Positions 8,123-15,365 of a stretch of DNA of 64,000 nt are shown here, in pieces. The stretch covers positions 1 to 64,000 of the forward strand of contig JAUXMV010000045.1 of assembly GCA_030683155.1 (NCBI GenBank), in the 5' to 3' direction. Below the pieces are notes generated by a model that was not told the origin of the DNA, did not search any database, and saw only the letters and a list, made by a program, of their open reading frames with translations. This DNA is from Bacteroidales bacterium (lineage in GTDB: Bacteria > Bacteroidota > Bacteroidia > Bacteroidales > F082). A program made the position numbers and the translations under genes. Position 1 is the stretch's first letter; each line of letters begins with the position of its first letter.

Positions 8123-9001
8123 CTAGTTTTGATTATAAACCACAAAATCTCCTTTTTTTACCTTCAGGATTTCTGCAATCACATCGCATTTTATCATCAG
8201 AAGGAAGAATATTTTAGAATTATTTTCCTCAAAAAGCCCTTCAAGATTCCCTTGACCTTTTGAAATGATTAAATCCGCTTCATCATAGACCTTAAGAAAT
8301 GTATCGCTGCACTGACTTAGAATTGTTGAAGGTGCATCGTATCCATTTGAAATGAGGTCTGCAACCCAATCCATTCCAACATCAATGGCATCCTGTATCG
8401 TTACGTCATTCATTACCGGAGAGCCTTTTACAGCGTATGTTATATCGTTGTGCATCATTGTTTCAATAAATAATTTATCAAAAACTATCTCACCGGCATT
8501 GTCTCCTATGTAAAGGATTTTTTTTGATTCCTTAATTTTCCGTTTTAAAAGAACAGCATCGTTGATTGCAAAATCGCTTTTCAAAACGTGATCAATCGTT
8601 TCCGAAATATTGAATGTGTCGCTCGCGCCATAATCAATGATGTTGCCTGCAATAGCAAGCCGCAGCGCCATGTCAAATGGATTTTCTGTTTCGAGAACCT
8701 TCATTCTCCACTTTTTGTAATACCGCTTAGCAATCTTATTGCTTGTATCTTTTTCTTCTGAATAGGGATCAGGAACGCCAGTAATCTGACAAAAAATCTT
8801 GTTGAGCAATCTGGCTTTTTCAGGATTTTGCATGTGATAATTTGTCCTGATCGTCTCATGAAAGAAATCTAAAAACTGTTCTTTTTGAGAAATGCTAACA
8901 TCAAATTTTTTAAAAAGACGTTGATATGTTCTTAGAAAACAATTTGCGCATCTATCATCAAAAGTGACGCTGTGGTTAGCTATGACAGTTTTCGTGTTCA
9001 T
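8123..9001 (-). CDS. DUF89/ARMT1-like damage-control phosphatase
   Basis: Metal-dependent phosphatase of the DUF89 family, proposed to dephosphorylate damaged or excess phosphometabolites. Core motifs are GDNAGE (166-171), KGSPVMND (192-199) and SKGQGN (247-252), which form the divalent-metal and phosphate site. An N-terminal DDRCANC (15-21) adds a possible Cys pair. Length 292 aa matches prokaryotic members. The start overlaps the preceding NifX-like gene by 26 nt. Placing a damage-control phosphatase inside a NifX/Mrp/ferredoxin operon is odd and suggests a dedicated substrate related to cofactor assembly (inference). Confidence 0.88.
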   Translation of the reverse strand: MNTKTVIANHSVTFDDRCANCFLRTYQRLFKKFDVSISQKEQFLDFFHETIRTNYHMQNPEKARLLNKIFCQITGVPDPYSEEKDTSNKIAKRYYKKWRMKVLETENPFDMALRLAIAGNIIDYGASDTFNISETIDHVLKSDFAINDAVLLKRKIKESKKILYIGDNAGEIVFDKLFIETMMHNDITYAVKGSPVMNDVTIQDAIDVGMDWVADLISNGYDAPSTILSQCSDTFLKVYDEADLIISKGQGNLEGLFEENNSKIFFLLMIKCDVIAEILKVKKGDFVVYNQN

Positions 9002-9347
9002 GATGATCGTCGTGGTTGCAATAGTTGGCGGATAGATTAAGTTTGTTTTCGATAAAGTCTGTTACCAGCTCTCTGGCTGTTTTTACAGGCGCACCAACGA
9101 AAGCGTTTATTTTTTGATCATTAAACAATTGAATAGCTCTTTGACCCATACCGCCTGCAATAACATCTGTTACTCCAAACTGGGCAACCCAACGTGGGTA
9201 TAAACCCGGAACATGTTCAGGCGGGGTTAGTTCTTTTATTTTAATGATTTTTCCGTCAATTACATCAATAATTGCGAATTGTTGGCAATGCCCGAAATGG
9301 GCACATAAAACTCCATTTTCCAATGGAATGGCAATGCATTTATTCAT
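8976..9347 (-). CDS. NifX/NifB-C-type (COG1433) cofactor-binding protein with His/Cys-rich tail
   Basis: Small protein (123 aa) of the dinitrogenase iron-molybdenum cofactor family (NifX, NafY, NifB C-terminal domain, ORP). Visible are the N-terminal strand CIAIPLENG, HFGHC with metal-capable His and Cys, and the GGMGQRA turn typical of the fold. The last 15 residues (YCNHDDHHEHENCHS) form a His/Cys/Asp-rich tail suited to metal capture. Start at 9347 is chosen over 9398 because the extra 17 residues are lysine-rich and outside the fold. It overlaps the DUF89 gene. Confidence 0.88.
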   Translation of the reverse strand: MNKCIAIPLENGVLCAHFGHCQQFAIIDVIDGKIIKIKELTPPEHVPGLYPRWVAQFGVTDVIAGGMGQRAIQLFNDQKINAFVGAPVKTARELVTDFIENKLNLSANYCNHDDHHEHENCHS

Positions 9348-9401
9348 AAAATTATTTTTAAAAATTATCTTCAATAGGAAAGATTTTCTTTCCTTCATTT
9401 T

Positions 9402-9626
9402 TTATTGATTGTTCCCTCTGAAACGATTTCGCTGTCCAAAACCATTGCCATTTTCTCGCCTGCATCTGAAGCGCCTTCCATCATGTGGCATTTCTTCAGT
9501 CGAAGAATCATTTGATTCTTGTGACATTGCTTTTGGCATGTTTGCTCCAAAATTTGTGCATTTGCCCATTCTGCGACCTGTCATTGGGCCCTGGTCAAAG
9601 GGGCCTTTTTGATTAAAACCTGACAT
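9402..9626 (-). CDS. DUF5320-like small Gly/Arg-rich protein (copy 2)
   Basis: A 74-aa low-complexity protein whose N-terminus (NQKGPFDQGPMTGRRMGKC) carries the DUF5320 signature GPxxxGPMTGRxxGxC; the rest is Asn/Arg/Gly-rich. Such proteins recur beside NifX-like and Mrp-like genes in anaerobes; their function is unknown. It has a perfect AGGAGG ribosome-binding site (9632-9637, minus strand) five bases before the ATG, which is rare in this phylum. Its N-terminus is paralogous to the next upstream gene. Confidence 0.78.
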   Translation of the reverse strand: MSGFNQKGPFDQGPMTGRRMGKCTNFGANMPKAMSQESNDSSTEEMPHDGRRFRCRRENGNGFGQRNRFRGNNQ

Positions 9627-9631
9627 TTTAA

Positions 9632-9637
9632 CCTCCT
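9632..9637 (-). promoter_or_regulatory. Perfect Shine-Dalgarno AGGAGG
   Basis: AGGAGG lies 5 nt before the ATG of the 74-aa DUF5320-like gene. Bacteroidota messages generally lack Shine-Dalgarno sequences, so this is an outlier, possibly a trace of acquisition from another phylum or a means of high expression. Confidence 0.6.
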
Positions 9638-9653
9638 GTTTTATTGGTGAATA

Positions 9654-9842
9654 TTATTGTTTTCCGCTTTTTAAGCGTCTTCCTTTTCCTTGTCCTTCTC
9701 CGGAATCTGATTTCCTTCTTGCGCCCATGCCTCTTCCAAGTTTTTGTAGTTTTTCTTCTGAAGAAGCATTGCTGCATTTTCCAAGTCGGCGTCCGGTGCC
9801 GGAGCCTTCGCCCAAAGGGCCTGTTTGATTTAGGTTAGGCAT
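9654..9842 (-). CDS. DUF5320-like small Gly/Arg-rich protein (copy 1)
   Basis: A 62-aa protein beginning with the same pattern as its neighbour (NQTGPLGEGSGTGRRLGKC), then a Lys/Gly/Arg-rich tail with no predicted fold. The single Cys of the TGRRxGKC motif is kept in both copies. Tandem duplication is the simplest explanation. It sits between two NifX-like genes in the same operon. No enzymatic motif; perhaps a small scaffold or metal-site partner (inference). Confidence 0.72.
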   Translation of the reverse strand: MPNLNQTGPLGEGSGTGRRLGKCSNASSEEKLQKLGRGMGARRKSDSGEGQGKGRRLKSGKQ

Positions 9843-9853
9843 TTATATTTTTT

Positions 9854-10171
9854 TTAATGATTCAACATTTCAATGATTTCACTGATTTTCTTTTCAGAAT
9901 CTTTCAAAACGATCATTTGAATCTTTAGGCTATCCAACAGCGGTTTGATTTTAATTCCAAATTCGCCTGACACTATTTTGTTGACATTGCGTGAAGCAAC
10001 AAGTTGCACAGATGCAGGTCCGGCGCCTTCTTCTGCATTTAAACCTGGGTTTGGAATAAATTCAGTCGATTTGCTTTCAGTGTCGTAAACAACAAAGAAA
10101 TTACAGCGGCCAAAACGTTGGTCGAGTGTTGAGTCATGTGAGTTTCCGGTAGAAGTGATAGCTATTTTCAT
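9854..10171 (-). CDS. NifX/NifB-C-type (COG1433) protein
   Basis: Second COG1433 protein, 105 aa, in the classical short form: KIAITSTGN strand, DQRFGRC (metal- or cofactor-proximal), FIPNPG, EGAGPAS helix start, then the IVSGEFG turn. The family includes the Mo-Cu orange protein and NifX. The ATG at 10171 gives the canonical N-terminus; the longer reading to 10195 adds eight residues and overlaps the DUF134 stop. It lacks the His-rich tail of the 8976-9347 paralogue. Confidence 0.88.
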   Translation of the reverse strand: MKIAITSTGNSHDSTLDQRFGRCNFFVVYDTESKSTEFIPNPGLNAEEGAGPASVQLVASRNVNKIVSGEFGIKIKPLLDSLKIQMIVLKDSEKKISEIIEMLNH

Positions 10172-10188
10172 GTTTAATATATTAAAGA

Positions 10189-10764
10189 TTAGCAAATTAC
10201 AGTAGTTTTTCTATGAAGTGAAATGTTGCATTTGGGGCATATTTGCATTTTGCATGGAACGCCTTGGGGATGATTCTGTTCAAAACCACATTCGGGGCAA
10301 AAGCAAATGTTCTTTGTTTCGCTCACACATTTATCATCTATGGCATTTTCAATTTCAATGCTTTTTACTTCCTCGCTACCACAAAGAGGACAAGCCGTAA
10401 TAGGTTTTTCTCTTTCCGGATTGTTGAAATTACTTTTGCATTTTTCGCATTTGTACCAGTCACTATCGAAATACACTTTTCCACCTTCAATCGTGATTTG
10501 TCTTCCTTCCACCATAGATTTTGCAATTTTCTGACGGGCTGAAGCATAAATTCTTGTAAAAGTTGGCCGGGAAACTCCCATAAATTCTGAAGCCTGATGA
10601 TGCGTAAACATATCATAATCGCAAAGTCTTAATGCTTCATATTCCTCAAAAAGAAAGAAAACAGGTTCTGTATTATTCTTCCCGACTTCTGGTCCATAAG
10701 GTTTAAAGCCTTTAATGATAGGAGGGTTTAGTACTTTTCTGAGTGTTTTTAATCTAGGTGACAT
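10189..10764 (-). CDS. DUF134 HTH regulator with C-terminal zinc-ribbon tail
   Basis: DUF134 proteins have a sigma-70 region-4-like helix-turn-helix (here about residues 42-85; HHQASEFMGVSRPTFTRI contains the HTH). The C-terminal half is Cys-rich: CxxC pairs at 106/109 and 125/128, then Cys146, 154, 156, 159, 171, 176, 179 and 191, enough for two or three zinc or Fe-S sites. Members normally adjoin NifX-like and Mrp-like genes. As first gene of the operon, sitting directly behind two palindromic operator copies, it is the obvious candidate autoregulator, perhaps sensing metal, sulfide or redox state (inference). Confidence 0.87.
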   Translation of the reverse strand: MSPRLKTLRKVLNPPIIKGFKPYGPEVGKNNTEPVFFLFEEYEALRLCDYDMFTHHQASEFMGVSRPTFTRIYASARQKIAKSMVEGRQITIEGGKVYFDSDWYKCEKCKSNFNNPEREKPITACPLCGSEEVKSIEIENAIDDKCVSETKNICFCPECGFEQNHPQGVPCKMQICPKCNISLHRKTTVIC

Positions 10765-10771
10765 ATTTATA

Positions 10772-10785
10772 TGAGCATAAGTTCA
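10772..10785. promoter_or_regulatory. Operator half of a pair, site O2
   Basis: TGAGCATAAGTTCA matches the perfect palindrome at 10798-10811 at 12 of 14 positions. It lies between the -7 box and the DUF134 start. Confidence 0.6.
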
Positions 10786-10788
10786 CTG

Positions 10789-10817
10789 CAAAGATAATGA
10801 ACATATGTTCAAAACAA
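10789..10817 (-). promoter_or_regulatory. Promoter of the DUF134/NifX/Mrp operon
   Basis: TATCTTTG (10789-10796, minus) matches TAnnTTTG, with TTG at 10815-10817 spaced 18 nt upstream. The perfect palindrome lies between the two elements and the imperfect one immediately downstream of the -7 box, so bound protein at either site would block transcription. Confidence 0.65.
10798..10811. promoter_or_regulatory. Perfect palindromic operator, site O1
   Basis: TGAACATATGTTCA is a perfect 14-bp palindrome centred 26 bp from site O2. It falls between the -33 and -7 elements of the operon promoter. Confidence 0.7.
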
Positions 10818-10914
10818 TTAATTATTTTCATTTATTTTTTCAATGAAAATTTATTTTGACATTTTTCGGGAAAGATGCTGGTAGGATTTTTTTTGTTTTT
10901 CAAGCATATATATG

Positions 10915-10944
10915 CAAAAACGCCGGACAAAATTGCCCGGCGTT
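10915..10944 (-). terminator. Intrinsic terminator after the DUF1080 gene
   Basis: AACGCCGG pairs with CCGGCGTT (10919-10926 and 10937-10944). On the minus strand the stem is followed by a T-run, 24 nt after the DUF1080 stop. Confidence 0.8.
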
Positions 10945-10968
10945 CTTGAAAAAACAAATGAGATGTTT

Positions 10969-11736
10969 TTACATTTTTCTTATTTTAATGTTTCTGTACC
11001 AAACATCATCGCCATGATCCTGCAGTCCGATGAAGCCTTCCTGGGCTACCTCAGCCCAATCCGGATTGTATTGAGGGAATTTGCTGGCAGCAACCATTGC
11101 ATACCATTCCGGTGTCCACAAATGATATTTTACAACGAGTTCGCCATTCAGCCAATGTTCTACAAGACCTTTATAAATTAAAAGCTTCACCTGATTCCAT
11201 TCGCCAACAGCTTTCACCTTGTCTTGCGGAACGCCGATCATATCATACAATGCACCTGCACTATGAACACCATCGCGGCCATCAGGATGTTTTAAGTTGT
11301 CAAGCACCTGCATTTCGGGAGAAGTCTGCCAAATGGTTTTGTCAGCGGATTCCTGCGCCAAATAGAAGATGCCGCTGTTGCCACCATCCGAGATTTTCCA
11401 TTCAAGCGTAAGTTCAAAATTTTGGAATTTTTCATCGAAAATGATGTCGCCACCTTCCAATGAACCAGCTTCGCCGCGACCTGAACCGATGCATTGCAAA
11501 GTTCCGTCAACAATTTGCCAGCCTGACGGAAAATAGTCTTTTCCATAGCCACGCCATTTGCCTGGGTTTTCGCCGTCAAACATCAGCATCCATCCTTCAG
11601 CAACTTCAGCTTCGGTAAGTGCATTGATTTTTGGAGTTTCAACCACCGCTTCTGCATTTTGTTCAGCGGGTTTTTGAATATTTCCGCATGAAGCCATGCC
11701 AGCTAAAATAATCATATTTAACAGTAGATTTTTCAT
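10969..11736 (-). CDS. DUF1080 lipoprotein, probable 3-keto-glycoside hydrolase/lyase
   Basis: Concanavalin-like DUF1080 protein (3-keto-disaccharide hydrolase family), which cleaves 3-ketoglycosides made by partner Gfo/Idh oxidoreductases. The ATG at 11736 opens a lipoprotein signal (MKNLLLNMIILAGMASC), placing it on a membrane facing the periplasm. WMLMFDGENPGKWRGYG and GNSGIFYLAQ are typical family segments. The longer reading to 11871 would bury the signal behind 45 residues. It is the last gene of the sugar-oxidation cluster, after a 166-nt gap containing an imperfect hairpin. Confidence 0.87.
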   Translation of the reverse strand: MKNLLLNMIILAGMASCGNIQKPAEQNAEAVVETPKINALTEAEVAEGWMLMFDGENPGKWRGYGKDYFPSGWQIVDGTLQCIGSGRGEAGSLEGGDIIFDEKFQNFELTLEWKISDGGNSGIFYLAQESADKTIWQTSPEMQVLDNLKHPDGRDGVHSAGALYDMIGVPQDKVKAVGEWNQVKLLIYKGLVEHWLNGELVVKYHLWTPEWYAMVAASKFPQYNPDWAEVAQEGFIGLQDHGDDVWYRNIKIRKM

Positions 11737-11820
11737 CGATTTTAATTTTAAGTTTTCAAATTGATTAATATTCATGTTATACCATTGTAATTTTATTGCT
11801 GTCCACAAATTTTTTGGTAT

Positions 11821-11847
11821 AATGCCGATGCTTATACAATCGGTATT
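11821..11847. repeat. Imperfect inverted repeat in the DUF1080 leader
   Basis: AATGCCGAT and ATCGGTATT pair, with one G-U, around a 9-nt loop. It lies between the Gfo/Idh stop and the DUF1080 start, so it could be an mRNA processing or protective stem or an operator. No T-run follows on the minus strand. Confidence 0.4.
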
Positions 11848-11902
11848 ATTTGAACCTTTAGTTCGGAGCAAAATTTCTGATCACTCTGATTTTTAAATTG
11901 CA

Positions 11903-13390
11903 TTATAAACTCCAGCCTTCTCTGTAAGTATGTTTGATGTACTCGTCAGCAGCAGCTTTGGCATTCATTGTTTCATGCTGTGTGTCGAAATGCGGATGTC
12001 CATCAATGATTTCAAATTTATCACTTTTCACAACCCGAATCACATCACTGTCGCTGATATTGGTAAAGCGCATTTTTTCGCCATCCCACTGAAGCTCGCG
12101 TTTAAGATCCTGCAATCTTACAGCAACGACGCCCATTACAACCATTTCGTTCATCGGCCCGGAATAGCCAAAATGTGAGCTTGCCTCAACACGGCTTTCC
12201 GGACTTTCTTTACAGGCACGCACCCAATCCATTTCGTGGCCTCCTTCAACTCTACGCATTTCTTTTGCAGGACGTTTGTATTCTTTGTCATAATCGAGCG
12301 GAAGTAGAAATGGATTTCTTCCATAGCAGCCAGTCATGATTTTTCCTTTTGTTCCAATCAGTAAACAGCCACCGTCTGAGTCGCGACCCATTGTTTCACC
12401 ATCAGGCAATTCTTCCGGACGAGGAGGTAATAATCCACCATCCCACCATGTGACAGCGACTTCAGGCATTTCAATATTTTTGAATTTTTCTCTGGCAGGA
12501 AAAACGTATTTCACTACTTCAGCCAATGGAGGAGATTCAGTATTAAATTGTGAAGATGTTCCCTGAACTTTTGTGGGATATTTCAGATTGAGCGACATGA
12601 AAATCGGATCCATGATGTGACAGGCCATATCACCTAAGGCACCTGTGCCGTAGTCCCACCATCCGCGCCAGTTCCATGGCGTGTAAATGGAGTTGTATGG
12701 GCGTTCCTTGGCTGGTCCGATGAAAAGATCCCAGGCCAGTGTATCAGGCACAGGCATAACTTCTTTTGGTCGCTCAAGGCCTTGAGGCCAGATTGGACGG
12801 TTTGTCCAGGCGTGTGCTTCCTTGATTTCACCAATGGCACCATCCCAGACCCACTCGCAAACCTGACGGATGCCTTCGCCGGAATTGCCCTGATTACCCA
12901 TTTGTGTGGCAACTTTGTATTCTCTGGCAACTTCAGTCATTTGGCGTGATTCCCAGACAGAGTGTGTGAGTGGTTTTTCGCAATAAACATGTTTGCCCAT
13001 TTTCATAGCATTTATGCTTATGATGGCGTGCGTATGATCAGGAGTGCCCACTACAACAGCGTCAATGGAGTCGCCTAATTCTTCAAACATTATACGCCAG
13101 TCTTTGTACTTTTTGGCAGCTGGAAAATCATTGAAAATCTTTTTAGAATATTTCCAGTCAACATCACAGAGTGCAATAATGTTTTCGCTTCTCACTGCAC
13201 GGATGACGCCGCCGCCGCGGCCGCCAACACCTACACCAACGATATTGAGTTTATCGCTTGGCGCACGATGGCCCAGACCTGAAATAACGGTACTGGGCAA
13301 AATCATGAAACCTGCTGCTGTCAACGCAGAATTGCGTAAGAACGCGCGACGGTCCATGCCATTGTTTGTTTTGGGATTTTCTTCCATCAT
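11903..13390 (-). CDS. Tat-exported Gfo/Idh/MocA oxidoreductase (A)
   Basis: NAD(P)-dependent oxidoreductase of 495 aa with a twin-arginine signal (MDRRAFLRNSALTAAG), so it folds with its cofactor before export to the periplasm. Rossmann motif GVGVGGRGGG, GTPDHTH and the EKP motif (HVYCEKPLTHS) mark the Gfo/Idh/MocA fold. The C-terminal part follows the long bacteroidetal form. Probably oxidises or reduces C3 of a glycoside together with the DUF1080 hydrolase. It lies 16 nt downstream of the TIM-barrel gene. Confidence 0.92.
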   Translation of the reverse strand: MMEENPKTNNGMDRRAFLRNSALTAAGFMILPSTVISGLGHRAPSDKLNIVGVGVGGRGGGVIRAVRSENIIALCDVDWKYSKKIFNDFPAAKKYKDWRIMFEELGDSIDAVVVGTPDHTHAIISINAMKMGKHVYCEKPLTHSVWESRQMTEVAREYKVATQMGNQGNSGEGIRQVCEWVWDGAIGEIKEAHAWTNRPIWPQGLERPKEVMPVPDTLAWDLFIGPAKERPYNSIYTPWNWRGWWDYGTGALGDMACHIMDPIFMSLNLKYPTKVQGTSSQFNTESPPLAEVVKYVFPAREKFKNIEMPEVAVTWWDGGLLPPRPEELPDGETMGRDSDGGCLLIGTKGKIMTGCYGRNPFLLPLDYDKEYKRPAKEMRRVEGGHEMDWVRACKESPESRVEASSHFGYSGPMNEMVVMGVVAVRLQDLKRELQWDGEKMRFTNISDSDVIRVVKSDKFEIIDGHPHFDTQHETMNAKAAADEYIKHTYREGWSL

Positions 13391-13406
13391 ACTATGGTTT
13401 TATGGG

Positions 13407-14258
13407 TTAAAAGAAGTGTTTTTGAATATATTTAAGGCTTTGGCCAGCACAAAAAAGTGGCGTGCCTTCAGCATATTGCTCTTGTTCAACAAAAATTCGC
13501 TCTAATCCTGATGATCCGCTTGCTTTTAAAAGTTCAACATAATCAATGATTCCATTGCCGACAATACAACTTGAACCATCGTTGCTTTTATCTTTTACAT
13601 GCCATGTAGTAAACCGGCTAGGATGTTTTTCGAAGTAATCCAGTGGATTTTTGCCGGCTTTGAAAATCCAATAGATGTCCATTTGAAACGAAACAAGTGA
13701 AGGGTCAGTCTCATTTAACAGGATATCGTATGGAAGTTGTCCATCTAAAGGCCTGAATTCAAAATCATGGTTGTGATACCCAAATCTGATTCCATTTTTT
13801 AAACAGCTTTCACCTATTTGATTCATTTCATGGGCTGTACGCCGGAAATCATCGAGTGAATTTTCAGGTCTTCCCATCATAGAAGGAAGAATAAGAAACT
13901 CCATGCCTGCTTTTGCTGCTTCCTGAGAGAATTCATCAGCATTTGCTGCTGTAATTCCAGTGTGACTGCTGTGAAGTCCAAGTCCGATTTTAGCACAATG
14001 ACTGCTGAAGTCACTTGCCCTCTGACCAAATAAATTTCCATCAAAACCAAAAGCCTCAATGCTGTTGTATCCCATTTCAGCCAATGCTTCAAGCGTGCCG
14101 TTAAGGTCGTCCTTTATTGCTTCACGTAAGGTCCATAACTGAATGCCAACATCTGTATTTAACTTTGGGTTTGCCTGTACATTCAATGATGCTGCTCCAA
14201 AAACCATCGTCCCGGAAATCAAAGGAATTGAACGTAAAAAATCTCGCCGTGATTGCAT
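13407..14258 (-). CDS. Tat-exported sugar phosphate isomerase/epimerase-like TIM barrel
   Basis: Xylose-isomerase-like TIM barrel (AP endonuclease 2 family), 283 aa, with a Tat signal (MQSRRDFLRSIPLISG). Likely metal ligands sit in IEAFGFDG, GYHNHDFEF, WHVKDKS and IFVEQEQY. Homologues near DUF1080 and Gfo/Idh genes act as epimerases or lyases on keto-sugars. Spacing of 22 and 16 nt to its neighbours supports one operon. Confidence 0.88.
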   Translation of the reverse strand: MQSRRDFLRSIPLISGTMVFGAASLNVQANPKLNTDVGIQLWTLREAIKDDLNGTLEALAEMGYNSIEAFGFDGNLFGQRASDFSSHCAKIGLGLHSSHTGITAANADEFSQEAAKAGMEFLILPSMMGRPENSLDDFRRTAHEMNQIGESCLKNGIRFGYHNHDFEFRPLDGQLPYDILLNETDPSLVSFQMDIYWIFKAGKNPLDYFEKHPSRFTTWHVKDKSNDGSSCIVGNGIIDYVELLKASGSSGLERIFVEQEQYAEGTPLFCAGQSLKYIQKHFF

Positions 14259-14280
14259 AATTTAAGGTTTTAAACTGGTT

Positions 14281-15363
14281 TTATAAATAAATCGTTCTTT
14301 CTTCACTGTTGCTTCTAAATGCTGCCTCAATAATCTGTATGCCAAGTAAGGCATCTTCTAACTTCACTTCTGCTTTAATGCTGTTGGTTAAAACATTATA
14401 AACATTGTTGTAGAATCCCATGTAATCTCCATTAAATGTGGGATATACAACTTTTGTCTGTTTGTTTTGACTCATCGAGTGAAGAATACCGAAATTTTGC
14501 TTCAGGTCTTTTCCTAAGTTTTCTGAATCGGGTTTTCTGCCTTTTTTTAATCTTGATTCCTGCGTATCGAGCCCATATTTCATATAAGATCCTAAAGTAC
14601 CGTGAACCTGAAAACGTGGCCCGGGCTCTCTGACAAATATTCCTGCTTTCAGTGTTGCAGTCATTTCGGCATAATGAAGCTTCAGGTCGAAACTATCGTT
14701 GACTTTGCTTCCGGGCCGGTGATGATAAAGTTTGCACCATATTGCTTCAGGCTTTCCAAAAAGACTTATTGCCTGATCAATCAGGTGTGGCCCCAGATCG
14801 AAAAGCGTGCCGCCACCATCAGGATTGTTGTAGCGCCATTCAGCGCGGGATACTGTTGGGCTGTAGCGGTCAAAGTGAGATTCAAATTCTACGACATCGC
14901 CCAGAAACCCTTCCTTTATTAAGTGTTTGACCGTCAAGAAATCGCCATCCCAGCGACGGTTGTGGTATGGAAAAACTTTTTTATCAGTTTCAGCGGCGAC
15001 AGTCATAAGTGCTTTTATATCATCGCTGTTAAGGGCAACAGGTTTTTCGATAACTACGCCTTTTCCTGAATGCATCGCCTGTTTTGCCTGTTCAAAATGC
15101 AGGCTGTGTGGTGTGCATATGACCATCAGATCAATTTCAGAATCTTCCAGTGCTTCAGAGAAGTCCTTTAACTGGATTGATTTTGGATATGCTGCTTTAG
15201 CGTTTTCACCTGAAGTAACTATTGTTTTCAGACGAAAGCCCTGATGTGCTTGAATGAACGGAGCATGAAAGATTTGTCCTGACATTCCAAATCCGACAAG
15301 ACCAACATTAATTATTTGGTTGGAGGGATTGGAAATATGTCGCTCATCTTTCATAGTTTTCAA
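14281..15363 (-). CDS. Gfo/Idh/MocA oxidoreductase (B), cytoplasmic
   Basis: Oxidoreductase of 360 aa without a signal peptide. GLVGFGMSGQIFHAPF is the N-terminal nucleotide-binding motif of the YdgJ-like branch, followed by CTPHSLH and VVIEKPVAL (EKP motif). Being cytoplasmic, it could reduce the imported keto-sugar and so close the pathway (inference). Its start lies 2 nt from the stop of oxidoreductase C, indicating coupling. Confidence 0.92.
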   Translation of the reverse strand: MKTMKDERHISNPSNQIINVGLVGFGMSGQIFHAPFIQAHQGFRLKTIVTSGENAKAAYPKSIQLKDFSEALEDSEIDLMVICTPHSLHFEQAKQAMHSGKGVVIEKPVALNSDDIKALMTVAAETDKKVFPYHNRRWDGDFLTVKHLIKEGFLGDVVEFESHFDRYSPTVSRAEWRYNNPDGGGTLFDLGPHLIDQAISLFGKPEAIWCKLYHHRPGSKVNDSFDLKLHYAEMTATLKAGIFVREPGPRFQVHGTLGSYMKYGLDTQESRLKKGRKPDSENLGKDLKQNFGILHSMSQNKQTKVVYPTFNGDYMGFYNNVYNVLTNSIKAEVKLEDALLGIQIIEAAFRSNSEERTIYL

Positions 15364-15365
15364 AA

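Noticed and set aside
9205-9219. GAACATGTTC palindrome inside the NifX-like gene
   Set aside because: Resembles the operator but lacks the outer bases and the AT centre and lies within coding sequence; taken as chance.
13044-13505. Plus-strand open frame of 153 codons
   Set aside because: Antisense to Gfo/Idh oxidoreductase A and the TIM-barrel gene; low-complexity Pro/Thr run comes from the glycine-rich Rossmann motif.
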